A stretch of 49,531 nt of DNA, from the NCBI GenBank assembly GCA_005502775.1, contig SCNI01000029.1:1-49531 (forward strand). The letters run 5' to 3'. The stretch comes from Microbacteriaceae bacterium 3FA27C10 (lineage in GTDB: Bacteria; Actinomycetota; Actinomycetes; Actinomycetales; Microbacteriaceae). Made by a program: the position numbers and the translations under genes. Below, one piece after another: positions 8,541 to 16,972 of this stretch (positions within the stretch are counted from its first letter, which is position 1; each line of letters opens with the position of its first letter). The notes beneath the pieces are model-generated. The model worked only from the letters and a program-made list of their open reading frames with translations, searched no databases and had not been told where the DNA came from.

Positions 8541-8572
8541 GATGAACTGTTTTTCAACGAAGAGGAGTGACG

Positions 8573-9481
8573 ATGGCGTCTATCGCAGTCACCACGGCGC
8601 GGCCGAAGCGCCGCGCGAAGCGCGACTGGCGCGGATGGGGCTTCGTCGGCCCCTTCATGATCGTCTTCCTCGGCGTCCTGGTCGCTCCCGTCGTGTACGC
8701 GATCGTCCTCACCCTCTTCCGTCAGCAGCTCGTCGGTGGTTCGGGCTTCGTCGGCCTCAGCAACTACGTCACCCTGTTCCAGGACTCGAAGTTCTGGGAG
8801 TCCCTGTTCCGCGTCACCCTCTTCCTGCTGGTGCAGGTGCCCATCATGCTGGTGCTCTCGCTGGTGGCAGCCCTCGCCCTCGACAGCCTGCGCCTGCACG
8901 GCAGCGGCTTCTTCCGCATCGCGATCTTCCTCCCCTACGCGGTTCCCGGCGTCGTCGCCGCGCTGATCTGGGGATTCATCTACGGCAACCAGTTCGGCCT
9001 CACCGGCTCGCTCAACAAGTTCATCGGCTTCGACCTCTTCCAGCCCTTCTCCTCGGAGTGGATCCTGGCGTCGATCGGCAACATCGTCACCTGGGAGTTC
9101 ATGGGCTACAACATGCTCATCTTCTACGCGGCGCTCAAGGTGGTCCCCACCGAGCTCTACGAGGCGGCCGAGATCGACGGAGCCGGCCAGTTCCGCATCA
9201 TCTCGGGCATCAAGATCCCGGCCCTGCGCGGCTCGATCGTGATCGCCACCATCTTCTCGATCATCGGCAGCTTCCAGCTCTTCAACGAGCCGAACCTGCT
9301 GAAGAACCTCGCGCCGAACGTGATCTCGAGCTACTTCACCCCGAACATGTACGCCTACAACCTCTCGTTCGCCGGCCAGCAGTTCAACTACTCGGCCACC
9401 GTCGCGATCGTGATGGGCATCATCACGGCGGTCATCGCCTACATCGTGCAATTGCGCGGTTCCCGACAGGAGGTGCGCTGA
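8573..9481 (+). CDS. CUT1 sugar ABC transporter permease (MalF/UgpA-like)
   Basis: This 302-residue membrane protein has about six transmembrane segments. It carries the cytoplasmic EAA loop (ELYEAAEIDGAGQFRIISGIK) that contacts the ATPase, typical of CUT1 oligosaccharide importers. I chose ATG 8573 because AGAGGAG at 8561-8567 is well spaced for it. The in-frame GTG at 8567 overlaps that site. The next permease starts one base after the stop codon, and the binding protein follows. No ATP-binding subunit is encoded in the locus, so a shared MsmK/MsiK-type ATPase elsewhere is likely. Expression is probably controlled by the two upstream LacI-type operators. Confidence 0.92.
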   Translation: MASIAVTTARPKRRAKRDWRGWGFVGPFMIVFLGVLVAPVVYAIVLTLFRQQLVGGSGFVGLSNYVTLFQDSKFWESLFRVTLFLLVQVPIMLVLSLVAALALDSLRLHGSGFFRIAIFLPYAVPGVVAALIWGFIYGNQFGLTGSLNKFIGFDLFQPFSSEWILASIGNIVTWEFMGYNMLIFYAALKVVPTELYEAAEIDGAGQFRIISGIKIPALRGSIVIATIFSIIGSFQLFNEPNLLKNLAPNVISSYFTPNMYAYNLSFAGQQFNYSATVAIVMGIITAVIAYIVQLRGSRQEVR

Positions 9482-9482
9482 G

Positions 9483-10427
9483 TTGAGCGCCGCAACATCC
9501 GTGCCCGCCGGCCCTACAGACGCCCCCGTGCGCCGCAAGCCGCGCCGCCTGAACTACGTGCAGAGCTCCACCAACCCGAAGAAGCGCCAGCGTAAGTCGA
9601 TCGTGCTCACGATCGTCATGGCGGTCTTCGTGATCTACTCGATCATCCCGTTGCTCTGGCTCATCATCAACGCCACCAAGTCGCAGGACGACCTGTTCTC
9701 GAGCTTCGGCCTGTGGTTCGGAAAAGACTTCAACCTCTTCCAGAACATCTACGAGACCCTGACCTACCGCGACGGCATCTTCGTGCAGTGGTTCGGCAAC
9801 ACGCTGATGTACGTGGTGGTGGGCGCCGGCGGCGCCACACTGCTCGCCACCCTGGCGGGCTACGGCATGGCCAAGTTCAACTTCCCGGGCCGCAAGGCCG
9901 TGTTCGCGGTGGTGCTGGGCGCCGTCGCCATCCCGGGAACCGCGCTCGCGGTGCCGACGTTCCTCATGTTCAGCCAGCTCGGCCTCACGAACACGCCATG
10001 GGCCGTCATCCTGCCGTCGCTGATCAGCCCCTTCGGCCTCTACCTGGTGTGGACCTACGCGGTGGATGCGGTTCCCACCGAGGTGCTCGAAGCGGCCCGG
10101 ATGGACGGGGCGAGCGAGTTCCGCACCTTCTTCACGATCTCGCTGCGGCTGCTGATGCCCGGCATCGTGACGGTGCTGCTGTTCGCCGTGGTCGCCACCT
10201 GGAACAACTACTTCCTGCCTCTGATCATGCTGTCGGAGCCCACCTGGTACCCCCTCACCGTGGGTCTGAGCCAGTGGAGCGCTCAGGCCAGCGGTGTGGC
10301 CGCGCAGCCGATCTACAACCTCGTCATCACCGGCGCACTCCTCACGATCGTGCCGATCGTGGTGGCCTTCCTCTTCCTCCAGCGTTTCTGGCAGTCCGGC
10401 CTGAGCGCAGGAAGCGTCAAGGCGTGA
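9483..10427 (+). CDS. CUT1 sugar ABC transporter permease (MalG/UgpE-like)
   Basis: The protein has 314 residues and about six membrane segments, with the conserved loop EVLEAARMDGASEFRTFFTI. The likely start is TTG 9483-9485, one base after the preceding stop. GACAGGAGGTG upstream, inside the previous gene, is a strong ribosome-binding site that supports this rare start codon. It should form a heterodimer with the preceding permease and receive substrate from the lipoprotein encoded next. Confidence 0.9.
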   Translation: MSAATSVPAGPTDAPVRRKPRRLNYVQSSTNPKKRQRKSIVLTIVMAVFVIYSIIPLLWLIINATKSQDDLFSSFGLWFGKDFNLFQNIYETLTYRDGIFVQWFGNTLMYVVVGAGGATLLATLAGYGMAKFNFPGRKAVFAVVLGAVAIPGTALAVPTFLMFSQLGLTNTPWAVILPSLISPFGLYLVWTYAVDAVPTEVLEAARMDGASEFRTFFTISLRLLMPGIVTVLLFAVVATWNNYFLPLIMLSEPTWYPLTVGLSQWSAQASGVAAQPIYNLVITGALLTIVPIVVAFLFLQRFWQSGLSAGSVKA

Positions 10428-10522
10428 TCGCCCCCGCGATCGCGCACTGACACCCCGCTGTACCCACCCACCCGGGCGTCCTGCCCATTTACAACGAAGT
10501 GAAATCGAAAGGAAGACCACTG

Positions 10523-11875
10523 ATGAGTTCCATCATCAAGCGGAAGGCACTGCGTCGTGTCGCCGTCGTCGCCGCATCGGCGCTGGCCGTGGGGCTGAGC
10601 CTCACCGCGTGCGCCTCCGGCAGCACCAGCACCTCCGGCGGATCGGCCGGCAGCGCCGCCGACCTCGACGCCGCACTCAAGACCGGCGGCACCATCACCT
10701 ACTGGAGCTGGACCCCCTCGGGCGAGGCCCAGGTCGCCGCCTTCGAGAAGGCCTACCCGAACGTCACGGTCAACCTCGTGAACGCCGGCACCAACAAGGA
10801 CGAGTACACGAAGCTCCAGAACGCGATCACCGCGGGCTCGGGTGCTCCGGATGTCGCCCAGGTCGAGTACTACGCCATCCCGCAGTTCGCCCTCTCCGAC
10901 TCGCTCGTCGACCTCACCGGCTACGGCTTCGGCGACCTGCAGAGCCAGTACAGCGCCGGCCCCTGGAGCTCGGTCGCCTTCGGCGGCAAGATCTACGGCC
11001 TGCCGCAGGACTCGGGCCCCATGGCCATGTTCTACAACAAGAAGGTCTTCGACCAGTACGGCCTCACCGTGCCGACCACCTACGACGAGTACATCGCCGC
11101 CGCGGAGAAGCTGCACGCCGCCGACCCGACCAAGTACATCACCAGCGACACCGGCGACGCCGGCTTCGCCACCTCGATGATCTGGCAGGCGGGCGGAAAC
11201 CCGTTCACCGCCTCCGGCACCGACGTCAGCGTCAACCTGCAGGACACCGGCTCGAAGAAGTGGGCCGACTCCTGGAACAAGCTCGTCGAGAACAAGCTCC
11301 TCTCCACCACCCCCGGCTGGAGCGACGAGTGGTACAAGGGCCTCGGCGACGGCAGCATCGCGACGCTGCTCACCGGCGCCTGGATGCCCGGCGTGCTCGA
11401 GTCCTCGGTGGCCGCGGCCTCCGGTGACTGGCGCGTGGCCCCGATGCCCACCTACGACGGCACCCCGGTGACCGCCGAGAACGGTGGCGGCGGCCAGGTC
11501 GTGCTCAAGCAGAGCAAGAACCCGGCTCTCGCCGCGGCCTTCCTGCGCTGGCTGAACTCCGACCCGGAGTCGATCAAGGTCTTCCTCGCCTCGGGCGGCT
11601 TCCCCTCCACCACGGCCGAGCTCTCGTCGCCCGACTTCCTCGCCCAGGCTCCTGACTACTTCGGTGGCCAGAAGATCAACGAGGTTCTCGTCGACGCGTC
11701 GAAGAACGTGCCCACCGGATGGCAGTACCTGCCCTACCAGGTCTACGCCAACAGCATCTTCGGCGACACCGTCGGCCAGGCGTACGAGAACAACTCCGAC
11801 CTGAACGTCGGTCTGCAGACCTGGCAGAAGCAGCTGGTCGACTACGGCAACCAGCAGGGCTTCACCGTCAAGTAG
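10523..11875 (+). CDS. CUT1 sugar-binding lipoprotein
   Basis: This 450-residue extracytoplasmic solute-binding protein (family 1) has a lipoprotein signal peptide. The lipobox is LTAC with Cys30, preceded by KRKALRR and a hydrophobic stretch. The mature part opens with GTITYWSWTPSGEAQ and contains the usual GSGAPDVAQVEYY and GKIYGLPQDSGPMAMFYNKK segments. ATG 10523 is well spaced from AAAGGAAG at 10508-10515, whereas the frame's earlier GTG at 10499 would add residues before the signal. A 95-bp gap separates it from the permeases. A hairpin after the gene may raise its level relative to the enzymes downstream. The bound sugar is unknown. A galacto- or arabino-oligosaccharide fits the neighbours. 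Confidence 0.92.
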   Translation: MSSIIKRKALRRVAVVAASALAVGLSLTACASGSTSTSGGSAGSAADLDAALKTGGTITYWSWTPSGEAQVAAFEKAYPNVTVNLVNAGTNKDEYTKLQNAITAGSGAPDVAQVEYYAIPQFALSDSLVDLTGYGFGDLQSQYSAGPWSSVAFGGKIYGLPQDSGPMAMFYNKKVFDQYGLTVPTTYDEYIAAAEKLHAADPTKYITSDTGDAGFATSMIWQAGGNPFTASGTDVSVNLQDTGSKKWADSWNKLVENKLLSTTPGWSDEWYKGLGDGSIATLLTGAWMPGVLESSVAAASGDWRVAPMPTYDGTPVTAENGGGGQVVLKQSKNPALAAAFLRWLNSDPESIKVFLASGGFPSTTAELSSPDFLAQAPDYFGGQKINEVLVDASKNVPTGWQYLPYQVYANSIFGDTVGQAYENNSDLNVGLQTWQKQLVDYGNQQGFTVK

Positions 11876-11890
11876 TCCCCTCTCAGTGCG

Positions 11891-11920
11891 AACGCGGCGG
11901 TTCCCCGGGACCGCCGCGTT
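11891..11920 (+). terminator. Intercistronic hairpin after the binding-protein gene
   Basis: AACGCGGCGGT and ACCGCCGCGTT form an 11-bp perfect stem with an 8-base loop, followed by a pyrimidine-rich run. GH51 begins 36 bp later on the same strand, so it may be a partial terminator or mRNA stabiliser that raises binding-protein output rather than an operon end. Confidence 0.65.
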
Positions 11921-11955
11921 CTCTCTGCTCTCCCCCTCTCTTTGAAAGGCTCCGG

Positions 11956-13533
11956 ATGCTCCACGCACGACTCGAGGTCGACCCCGGCACCGCGATCGGA
12001 CCCGTTCCCCGTCGCATCTTCGGCACCTTCGTCGAGCACATGGGCCGGAGCGTCTACGAAGGCATCTACGAGCCCGGGCACCCCACTGCGGATGCGGCCG
12101 GCTTCCGCGCCGACGTGCTCGCCCTCGTGCAGGAGCTCGGTGCCACCACGGCGCGCTACCCGGGCGGGAACTTCGTCTCCGGCTACCGCTGGGAGGACGG
12201 CGTCGGCCCGGTCGCGTCGCGCCCCGTGCGGCTCGACGCCGCCTGGCACTCGGTCGAGACCAACGAGGTCGGGCTGCACGAGTTCGCCCGCTGGGCATCC
12301 GCTGCCGGGCTCGAGCTGATGTACGCCGTGAACCTCGGCACCCGCGGCATCGCCGAGGCGGCCGACGTGCTCGAGTACGCCAACCACCCGGGCGGAACCG
12401 CGCTCTCCGAGCGCCGGGCGGCCGACGGCACGCCCGAGCCCTTCGGCATCCGTCTCTGGTGCCTCGGCAACGAGGTCGACGGTCCGTGGCAGATCGGTCA
12501 CAAGACCGCCGAGGAGTACGGCCGCCTCGCCGCCGAGTCGGCGCGGCTGATGAAGTTCATCGACCCGACGGTCGAGCTCGTGGCCGCCGGTTCCTCCAAC
12601 GCCGAGATGCCGAGCTTCGGCGAGTGGGAGCGCACCGTGCTGCGCCACACCGCGGGGCTCGTCGACCACATCTCCCTGCACGCGTACTACGAGGAGTGGG
12701 ACGGCGACGTCGACAGCTTCCTCGCCTCCGGCGCCGGCCTCGACCGTTACATCGCCACCGTCGCCGCCATCATCGACGAGGTCGCCGCCGAGACCGGCGC
12801 GGCCCCGGTGGGCATCAGCGTCGACGAGTGGAACGTCTGGTACCAGCGCCGCTGGAACGAGATCGACAAGCCGCGTGTGATGAACGGCGACTGGCCCGCG
12901 CATCCGCGGCTCATCGAGGACGAGTACTCGGTGACGGATGCGGTGGTCGTGGGTTCGCTGCTCATCTCGCTGCTGCGCAACGCCGACCGCGTCTCGATGG
13001 CCAACCTGGCTCAGCTCGTGAACGTGATCGCCCCCATCCGGAGCGAGCCGAACGGGCCCGCCTGGCGGCAGACCACCTTCTTCCCGTTCCAGCTGACGGC
13101 GGCGCTCGCCTCCGGGCAGGTGGTGCGGCCTTCGGTCGCGTCGCCGCTCTACGAGACGGCGAAATATGGCGCGGTCGAGGTTCTCGACACGGTCGCGACC
13201 GTCGACGACTCCGGCACCGTCACGCTCTTCGCCGTGAACCGCTCGGCCACCGAGGATCTCGCGCTCGAGGCCGTCCTGCCCGGTGCCGGCCTGCGGCTGC
13301 AGCGCGCGTCGACCCTCGGCGTGCCCGAAGGCGGCGACCGCCACACGAGCAACACGGCGACGGCGCAGCCCGTGGCGCCGCGCGAGCTCGCCGGCGTGAC
13401 GATCACGCCCTCTCCCGACGGGGCGTCGAGCCTTGTCGGCGCAACTCTCCCCGCGCTCTCCTGGACGGTCTTCGTCTTCGGCGCGGCATCCGACCCTTCC
13501 CACTCCGACGAAACGGTGGCATCCCGTGGCTGA
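11956..13533 (+). CDS. Intracellular GH51 alpha-L-arabinofuranosidase
   Basis: This 525-residue protein has no signal peptide, so it acts in the cytoplasm on imported oligosaccharides. The GH51 signatures are clear: the N-terminal FGTFVEHMGRSVYEGIYEP, the sugar-site strand TARYPGGNFVSGYRWEDG, the acid/base Glu173 in WCLGNEVDGPW and the nucleophile Glu291 in VDEWNVWY. A C-terminal beta-sandwich follows. ATG 11956 follows GAAAGG. The GH35 gene overlaps its end by 8 bp, which suggests coupled translation. It should release terminal alpha-L-arabinofuranose from arabinogalactan- or arabinan-derived oligomers. Confidence 0.93.
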   Translation: MLHARLEVDPGTAIGPVPRRIFGTFVEHMGRSVYEGIYEPGHPTADAAGFRADVLALVQELGATTARYPGGNFVSGYRWEDGVGPVASRPVRLDAAWHSVETNEVGLHEFARWASAAGLELMYAVNLGTRGIAEAADVLEYANHPGGTALSERRAADGTPEPFGIRLWCLGNEVDGPWQIGHKTAEEYGRLAAESARLMKFIDPTVELVAAGSSNAEMPSFGEWERTVLRHTAGLVDHISLHAYYEEWDGDVDSFLASGAGLDRYIATVAAIIDEVAAETGAAPVGISVDEWNVWYQRRWNEIDKPRVMNGDWPAHPRLIEDEYSVTDAVVVGSLLISLLRNADRVSMANLAQLVNVIAPIRSEPNGPAWRQTTFFPFQLTAALASGQVVRPSVASPLYETAKYGAVEVLDTVATVDDSGTVTLFAVNRSATEDLALEAVLPGAGLRLQRASTLGVPEGGDRHTSNTATAQPVAPRELAGVTITPSPDGASSLVGATLPALSWTVFVFGAASDPSHSDETVASRG

Positions 13534-15328
13534 CTTCGAGATCGGCGAGGAGCACTTCCTCCTCGACGGCGAACCCTTCCGCATCCTGGCCGGTGCGCTG
13601 CACTACTTCCGGGTGCATCCCGACCAGTGGCGCGACCGCATCCGCAAGGCCAAGGAGATGGGGCTCAACACCATCGAGACCTACGTGGCCTGGAACGCGC
13701 ACGCGCGCACCGAGGGTGAGTTCGACCTCAGCGGCGGCCTCGACCTCGGCCGTTTCCTCGACGACGTGGCGGCCGAAGGCATGTACGCCATCGTGCGCCC
13801 CGGCCCCTACATCTGCGCCGAGTGGGACAACGGCGGACTGCCGGCCTGGCTCTTCGCACAGGAGGGCGTCGGCGTGCGGCGCGACGAGCCGAAGTACATG
13901 GCGGCCGTCGACACCTTCTTCGAGCAGATCGCCCCCGTGATCGTGCCCCGGCAGATCGACCGCGGCGGGCCCATCATCCTCGTGCAGATCGAGAACGAGT
14001 ACGGGGCCTACGGCTCCGACAAGGTCTACCTGCAGAAGCTCGTCGACCTCAACCGCCGCATCGGGCTCACGGTGCCGTTCACCACGGTCGACCAGCCGAC
14101 CGACCAGATGCTGCAGGACGGCAGCCTGCCGAGCCTGCACAAGACCGGGTCGTTCGGCTCGCGCGCCACCGAGCGCCTCGCCACGCTCCGGGCCAACCAG
14201 CCCACCGGTCCGCTGATGTGCTCGGAGTTCTGGGACGGCTGGTTCGACTTCTGGGGTGCGCACCACCACACCACCTCGGTCGCGCAGGCCGCCGCAGATC
14301 TCGACGACCTGCTCTCGGCCGGCGCATCCGTGAACATCTACATGTTCCACGGCGGCACGAACTTCGGCTTCACGAACGGCGCCAACGACAAGGGCGTCTA
14401 CCAGCCCACCATCACGAGCTACGACTACGACGCCCCGCTCGACGAGGCCGGCAACCCGAACGAGAAGTACTGGGCGTTCCGCGCGGTGCTCGAGAAGCAC
14501 GGTGCGGTGGTGGGCTCGGCACAGCCGGCGCCCGCCCCGGCTTCGCCGTCGTTCACGACGCCCCTGACCCGTTCGCTGGGGCTGGCATCCGCCGCCCCCC
14601 TCGTGGGCGCCTGGGACTGGTACGACCACCTCCCCACCATGGATGCGATCGGCCGGTGGGACGGGTTCGCCCTCTACCGCGCTGAGATCTCCCTCTCGGG
14701 GCCGGGCGTGCTGAGCTTCGGCGAGGTGCGCGACCGCGCCATCGTGACGCTCGACGGCCGGCCGCTCGGCGTGCTCGCGCGCGACCACCACGACGTGTCG
14801 ATCGCGCTGCCCGACGACGCCCGGGGCGTGCTCGAGCTGCTCGTCGAAGACCAGGGCCGGGTCAACTACGGCCCGCGCATCGGCGAGGCCAAGGGGCTCA
14901 TCGGCGGCGCGCTGCTGAACGGCGAGCCGCTGCTGCGCTGGGAGGTGCTGGGGCTCGACCTCGGCGACATCACTCCGGTGGCGGATGCGCTGCGCGGGGC
15001 TTCGGCGGGGGTCACCGACATCGCCGGTGCGGCCTTCGGTGGACCGTCGTTCGCCTTCGGGCAGTTCGACCTGCCGGCGGGCGCGGTGGGCGCATCCGGT
15101 GCTCTGCCCGACCTCTACCTCGACACCACCTCGTGGGGCAAGGGCGTGGTCTGGGTCAACGGCTTCAACCTCGGCCGCTACTGGTCACGCGGTCCGCAGG
15201 CGACGCTCTACGTTCCCGGGTCGGCGCTGCGCGCCACCGGCAACGAGATCGTGGTCTTCGAGCTGCACGCGGCCACGGCCTGCGTCGGCTTCGCGCCCCA
15301 CCACGAACTCGGCCACACCGACTTCTAG
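13526..15328 (+). CDS. GH35 beta-galactosidase
   Basis: The protein has 600 residues and no signal peptide. It has the GH35 N-terminal barrel with the family motif GGPIILVQIENEYGAYG (acid/base Glu158) and the nucleophile Glu234 in SEFWDGWFDFWG. Other family marks are RPGPYICAEWDNGGLPAWL and FHGGTNFGFTNGA, followed by galactose-binding-like sandwich domains (GFNLGRYWSRGPQ near the end). I chose GTG 13526 because it gives the usual GH35 N-terminus (DFEIGEEHFLLDG). It overlaps the GH51 stop by 8 bp. The visible ribosome-binding site is weak, so coupling to GH51 translation is likely. Bacterial GH35 enzymes remove terminal beta-galactose, often beta-1,3 or beta-1,6 linked, which fits galactan side chains. 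Confidence 0.92.
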   Translation: MADFEIGEEHFLLDGEPFRILAGALHYFRVHPDQWRDRIRKAKEMGLNTIETYVAWNAHARTEGEFDLSGGLDLGRFLDDVAAEGMYAIVRPGPYICAEWDNGGLPAWLFAQEGVGVRRDEPKYMAAVDTFFEQIAPVIVPRQIDRGGPIILVQIENEYGAYGSDKVYLQKLVDLNRRIGLTVPFTTVDQPTDQMLQDGSLPSLHKTGSFGSRATERLATLRANQPTGPLMCSEFWDGWFDFWGAHHHTTSVAQAAADLDDLLSAGASVNIYMFHGGTNFGFTNGANDKGVYQPTITSYDYDAPLDEAGNPNEKYWAFRAVLEKHGAVVGSAQPAPAPASPSFTTPLTRSLGLASAAPLVGAWDWYDHLPTMDAIGRWDGFALYRAEISLSGPGVLSFGEVRDRAIVTLDGRPLGVLARDHHDVSIALPDDARGVLELLVEDQGRVNYGPRIGEAKGLIGGALLNGEPLLRWEVLGLDLGDITPVADALRGASAGVTDIAGAAFGGPSFAFGQFDLPAGAVGASGALPDLYLDTTSWGKGVVWVNGFNLGRYWSRGPQATLYVPGSALRATGNEIVVFELHAATACVGFAPHHELGHTDF

Positions 15329-15336
15329 TCGGAAGG

Positions 15337-15368
15337 CCCTGTCCTGGCCCCTCGGGGTCAGGACAGGG
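15337..15368. terminator. Bidirectional terminator after the GH35 gene
   Basis: A 14-bp stem with one G-U pair (CCCTGTCCTGGCCC with GGGTCAGGACAGGG) closes a CTCG tetraloop. It starts 9 bp after the GH35 stop and overlaps the stop codon of the convergent oxidoreductase gene. It would end the importer/enzyme operon. Confidence 0.82.
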
Positions 15369-16326
15369 GCAGCGGGGAGAGGATGATCTTGCCGCGGTGG
15401 GCGCCCGAGAGGCTCGCGGCCTGGGCGGCTGCGGCCTCCGCCAGAGGGTAGCGGGCACCGATTTCGACCTCGAACTCGCCGAGTTCGATCAGTTCGGCGG
15501 TGACTCCGTAGGCCTCGGCGCGCAGGGCCTGTTCCTCCTCGGTGAGCGGAACGGGGCTGCCTCCCGCCCACGCCCGGATGCCGAGCTCGGCGGCGCGCGC
15601 GCCCACCACGATCGTGCCGATGTCCGAGCGGTCGGCGACGAGTTCGAACGACGCCTCGAGCGCCTCGTCGGAGCCGGCGGCGTCGAGCACGCGGTCGATG
15701 CCCTCCAGTCCGGCATGCTTCAGTGCTTCGCGGATGCGCTCCGTCAGCCCTTGCCCGTAGACGACCGGGATCGCGCCCAGCTCGCGCAGGCGCTCCTGGT
15801 TGGCCTCGCTCCCCGTGGCGACGACGGAGGCGCCCCAGTCGCGGGCGAACTGCAGCGCCGCCTGCCCGACGGCTCCCGACCCGCCGTGCACGAGCAGCGT
15901 CGAACCCTGCTCGACGCCGAGGGATCGCAGCGCCTGGTAGGCGGTGCTGGCCGGGATGCCGATGGCCGCGGCCTCGTCCCACCCCACGGCGGCGGGCTTC
16001 TGCACCAGCTGCCCGGCGGAGGCGATGACGTGGGTGGAGTAGGCGCCGTGCGCGCCGCGCAGGATCACCTCGTCGCCCACCGCCCAGTCGCTCACGCCGG
16101 CACCGACCTCGACCACGACGCCCGCCGCATCCGACCCCGGAACGCGTGGTGCGGCGATCGGACTGCTCTTGCGCAGCCCCGACCGCAGCTTGGAATCGAT
16201 CGGGTTCACCCCGATGGCCCGGGTCTCCACGACCACGCCGCCGGCCGGCGCGGCGGGCGTCGGCACCTCCACGAACTCGAGCACCTCGGGGCCGCCGAAC
16301 TCCCGGTACTGCACCTGCCATGTCAT
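15358..16326 (-). CDS. Zinc-independent MDR-superfamily NADPH:quinone oxidoreductase-like protein
   Basis: This 322-residue medium-chain dehydrogenase/reductase has an N-terminal GroES-like domain (YREFGGPEVLEF, RAIGVNPIDSKLRSG, PGSDAAGVVVEVG) and a Rossmann domain with LLVHGGSGAVGQAALQFAR. No structural-zinc cysteine cluster is visible, which places it with quinone oxidoreductase-like members. Two ATG codons, at 16326 and 16335, are possible starts and neither has a strong ribosome-binding site. I use the shorter. It lies downstream of the small membrane-protein gene on the same strand, and both are opposite an ECF41-type sigma gene, a family often found beside oxidoreductases. The substrate is unknown. 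Confidence 0.87.
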   Translation of the reverse strand: MTWQVQYREFGGPEVLEFVEVPTPAAPAGGVVVETRAIGVNPIDSKLRSGLRKSSPIAAPRVPGSDAAGVVVEVGAGVSDWAVGDEVILRGAHGAYSTHVIASAGQLVQKPAAVGWDEAAAIGIPASTAYQALRSLGVEQGSTLLVHGGSGAVGQAALQFARDWGASVVATGSEANQERLRELGAIPVVYGQGLTERIREALKHAGLEGIDRVLDAAGSDEALEASFELVADRSDIGTIVVGARAAELGIRAWAGGSPVPLTEEEQALRAEAYGVTAELIELGEFEVEIGARYPLAEAAAAQAASLSGAHRGKIILSPLPLS

Positions 16327-16385
16327 GCTGCCCATGCTAATCAGGGCGTGGTCGTCGCCGCCCGAGTGTGACGCCCTGCGGCGGG

Positions 16386-16850
16386 TCACCCCTGCATGGC
16401 GCCGCCGGTCCGAGTGTCCGCGAGCGTGGTCGGCGTGGGCCTGGCTGCGCGGCGGAGGCCGGGCAGCAGCAGCGCGAGGCCCAGGGCGAGGCTGCCGCCG
16501 AGGGAGACGACGTTGCCCAGTACGTCGAGGGGCGCCAACGACTCGAGGTGGGCCAGGTGGTAGGCGAGGTGGGGGATGCCGAAGACGGTCCAGGCCACGC
16601 CCACCGCGCGGGCGGCATCCGGGGTGCGCGAGAAGATCGCCGCCACGCTGGCGCCGGCCAGCGCCAGGTAGAGCGCGCCGACGTCGCGGATGAGGTGTTC
16701 GTTGAAGGGCCCGTCGATGGCGATCCAGATGCGCCCGAGGCCCGGGAAGGCGTCGTAGAACTCTCGGGGCCAGAGGGCGGCCCAGGCTCCCACGAAGAGC
16801 CCGATGGCGGCGGTGACGGCGAGGATGATGCGGCGTGCGGTCATGGTCAT
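16386..16850 (-). CDS. Small four-helix membrane protein, DUF4345-like
   Basis: This protein of about 154 residues has four predicted membrane helices, beginning with RRIILAVTAAIGLFVGAW. Motifs such as PREFYDAFPGLGR, FNEHLIRDVGALYLALA and GIPHLAYHLAHL resemble actinobacterial DUF4345-type proteins. Function is unknown. The start may be ATG 16850 or 16844. It is divergent from the ECF sigma gene with about 120 bp between them, and co-directional with the oxidoreductase downstream, so a sigma-controlled pair is possible but unproven. Confidence 0.75.
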   Translation of the reverse strand: MTMTARRIILAVTAAIGLFVGAWAALWPREFYDAFPGLGRIWIAIDGPFNEHLIRDVGALYLALAGASVAAIFSRTPDAARAVGVAWTVFGIPHLAYHLAHLESLAPLDVLGNVVSLGGSLALGLALLLPGLRRAARPTPTTLADTRTGGAMQG

Positions 16851-16972
16851 GCTGCTGTGACGACGCAGCGAGCGCCGTTGTGAGGTCGGGTGCGCGCGAG
16901 GCGGGGCGCCCCTCGCAGCGCCCCGCGCATCCGGGGGGCCGGCGGATGGCAGCGCCACGGGATACTGGAGGT

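Noticed and set aside
10426-10441. Short GATCGC/GCGATC hairpin at the second permease stop codon
   Set aside because: Six base pairs around a CCCC loop without a T-run is common by chance in this base composition. The operon clearly continues.
16347-16373. CGTCACA upstream of the oxidoreductase gene as an ECF41 -35 element
   Set aside because: The first element is close to the ECF41 consensus, but the expected CGTC at 16-bp spacing reads CACG. The match is too weak to list as a promoter.
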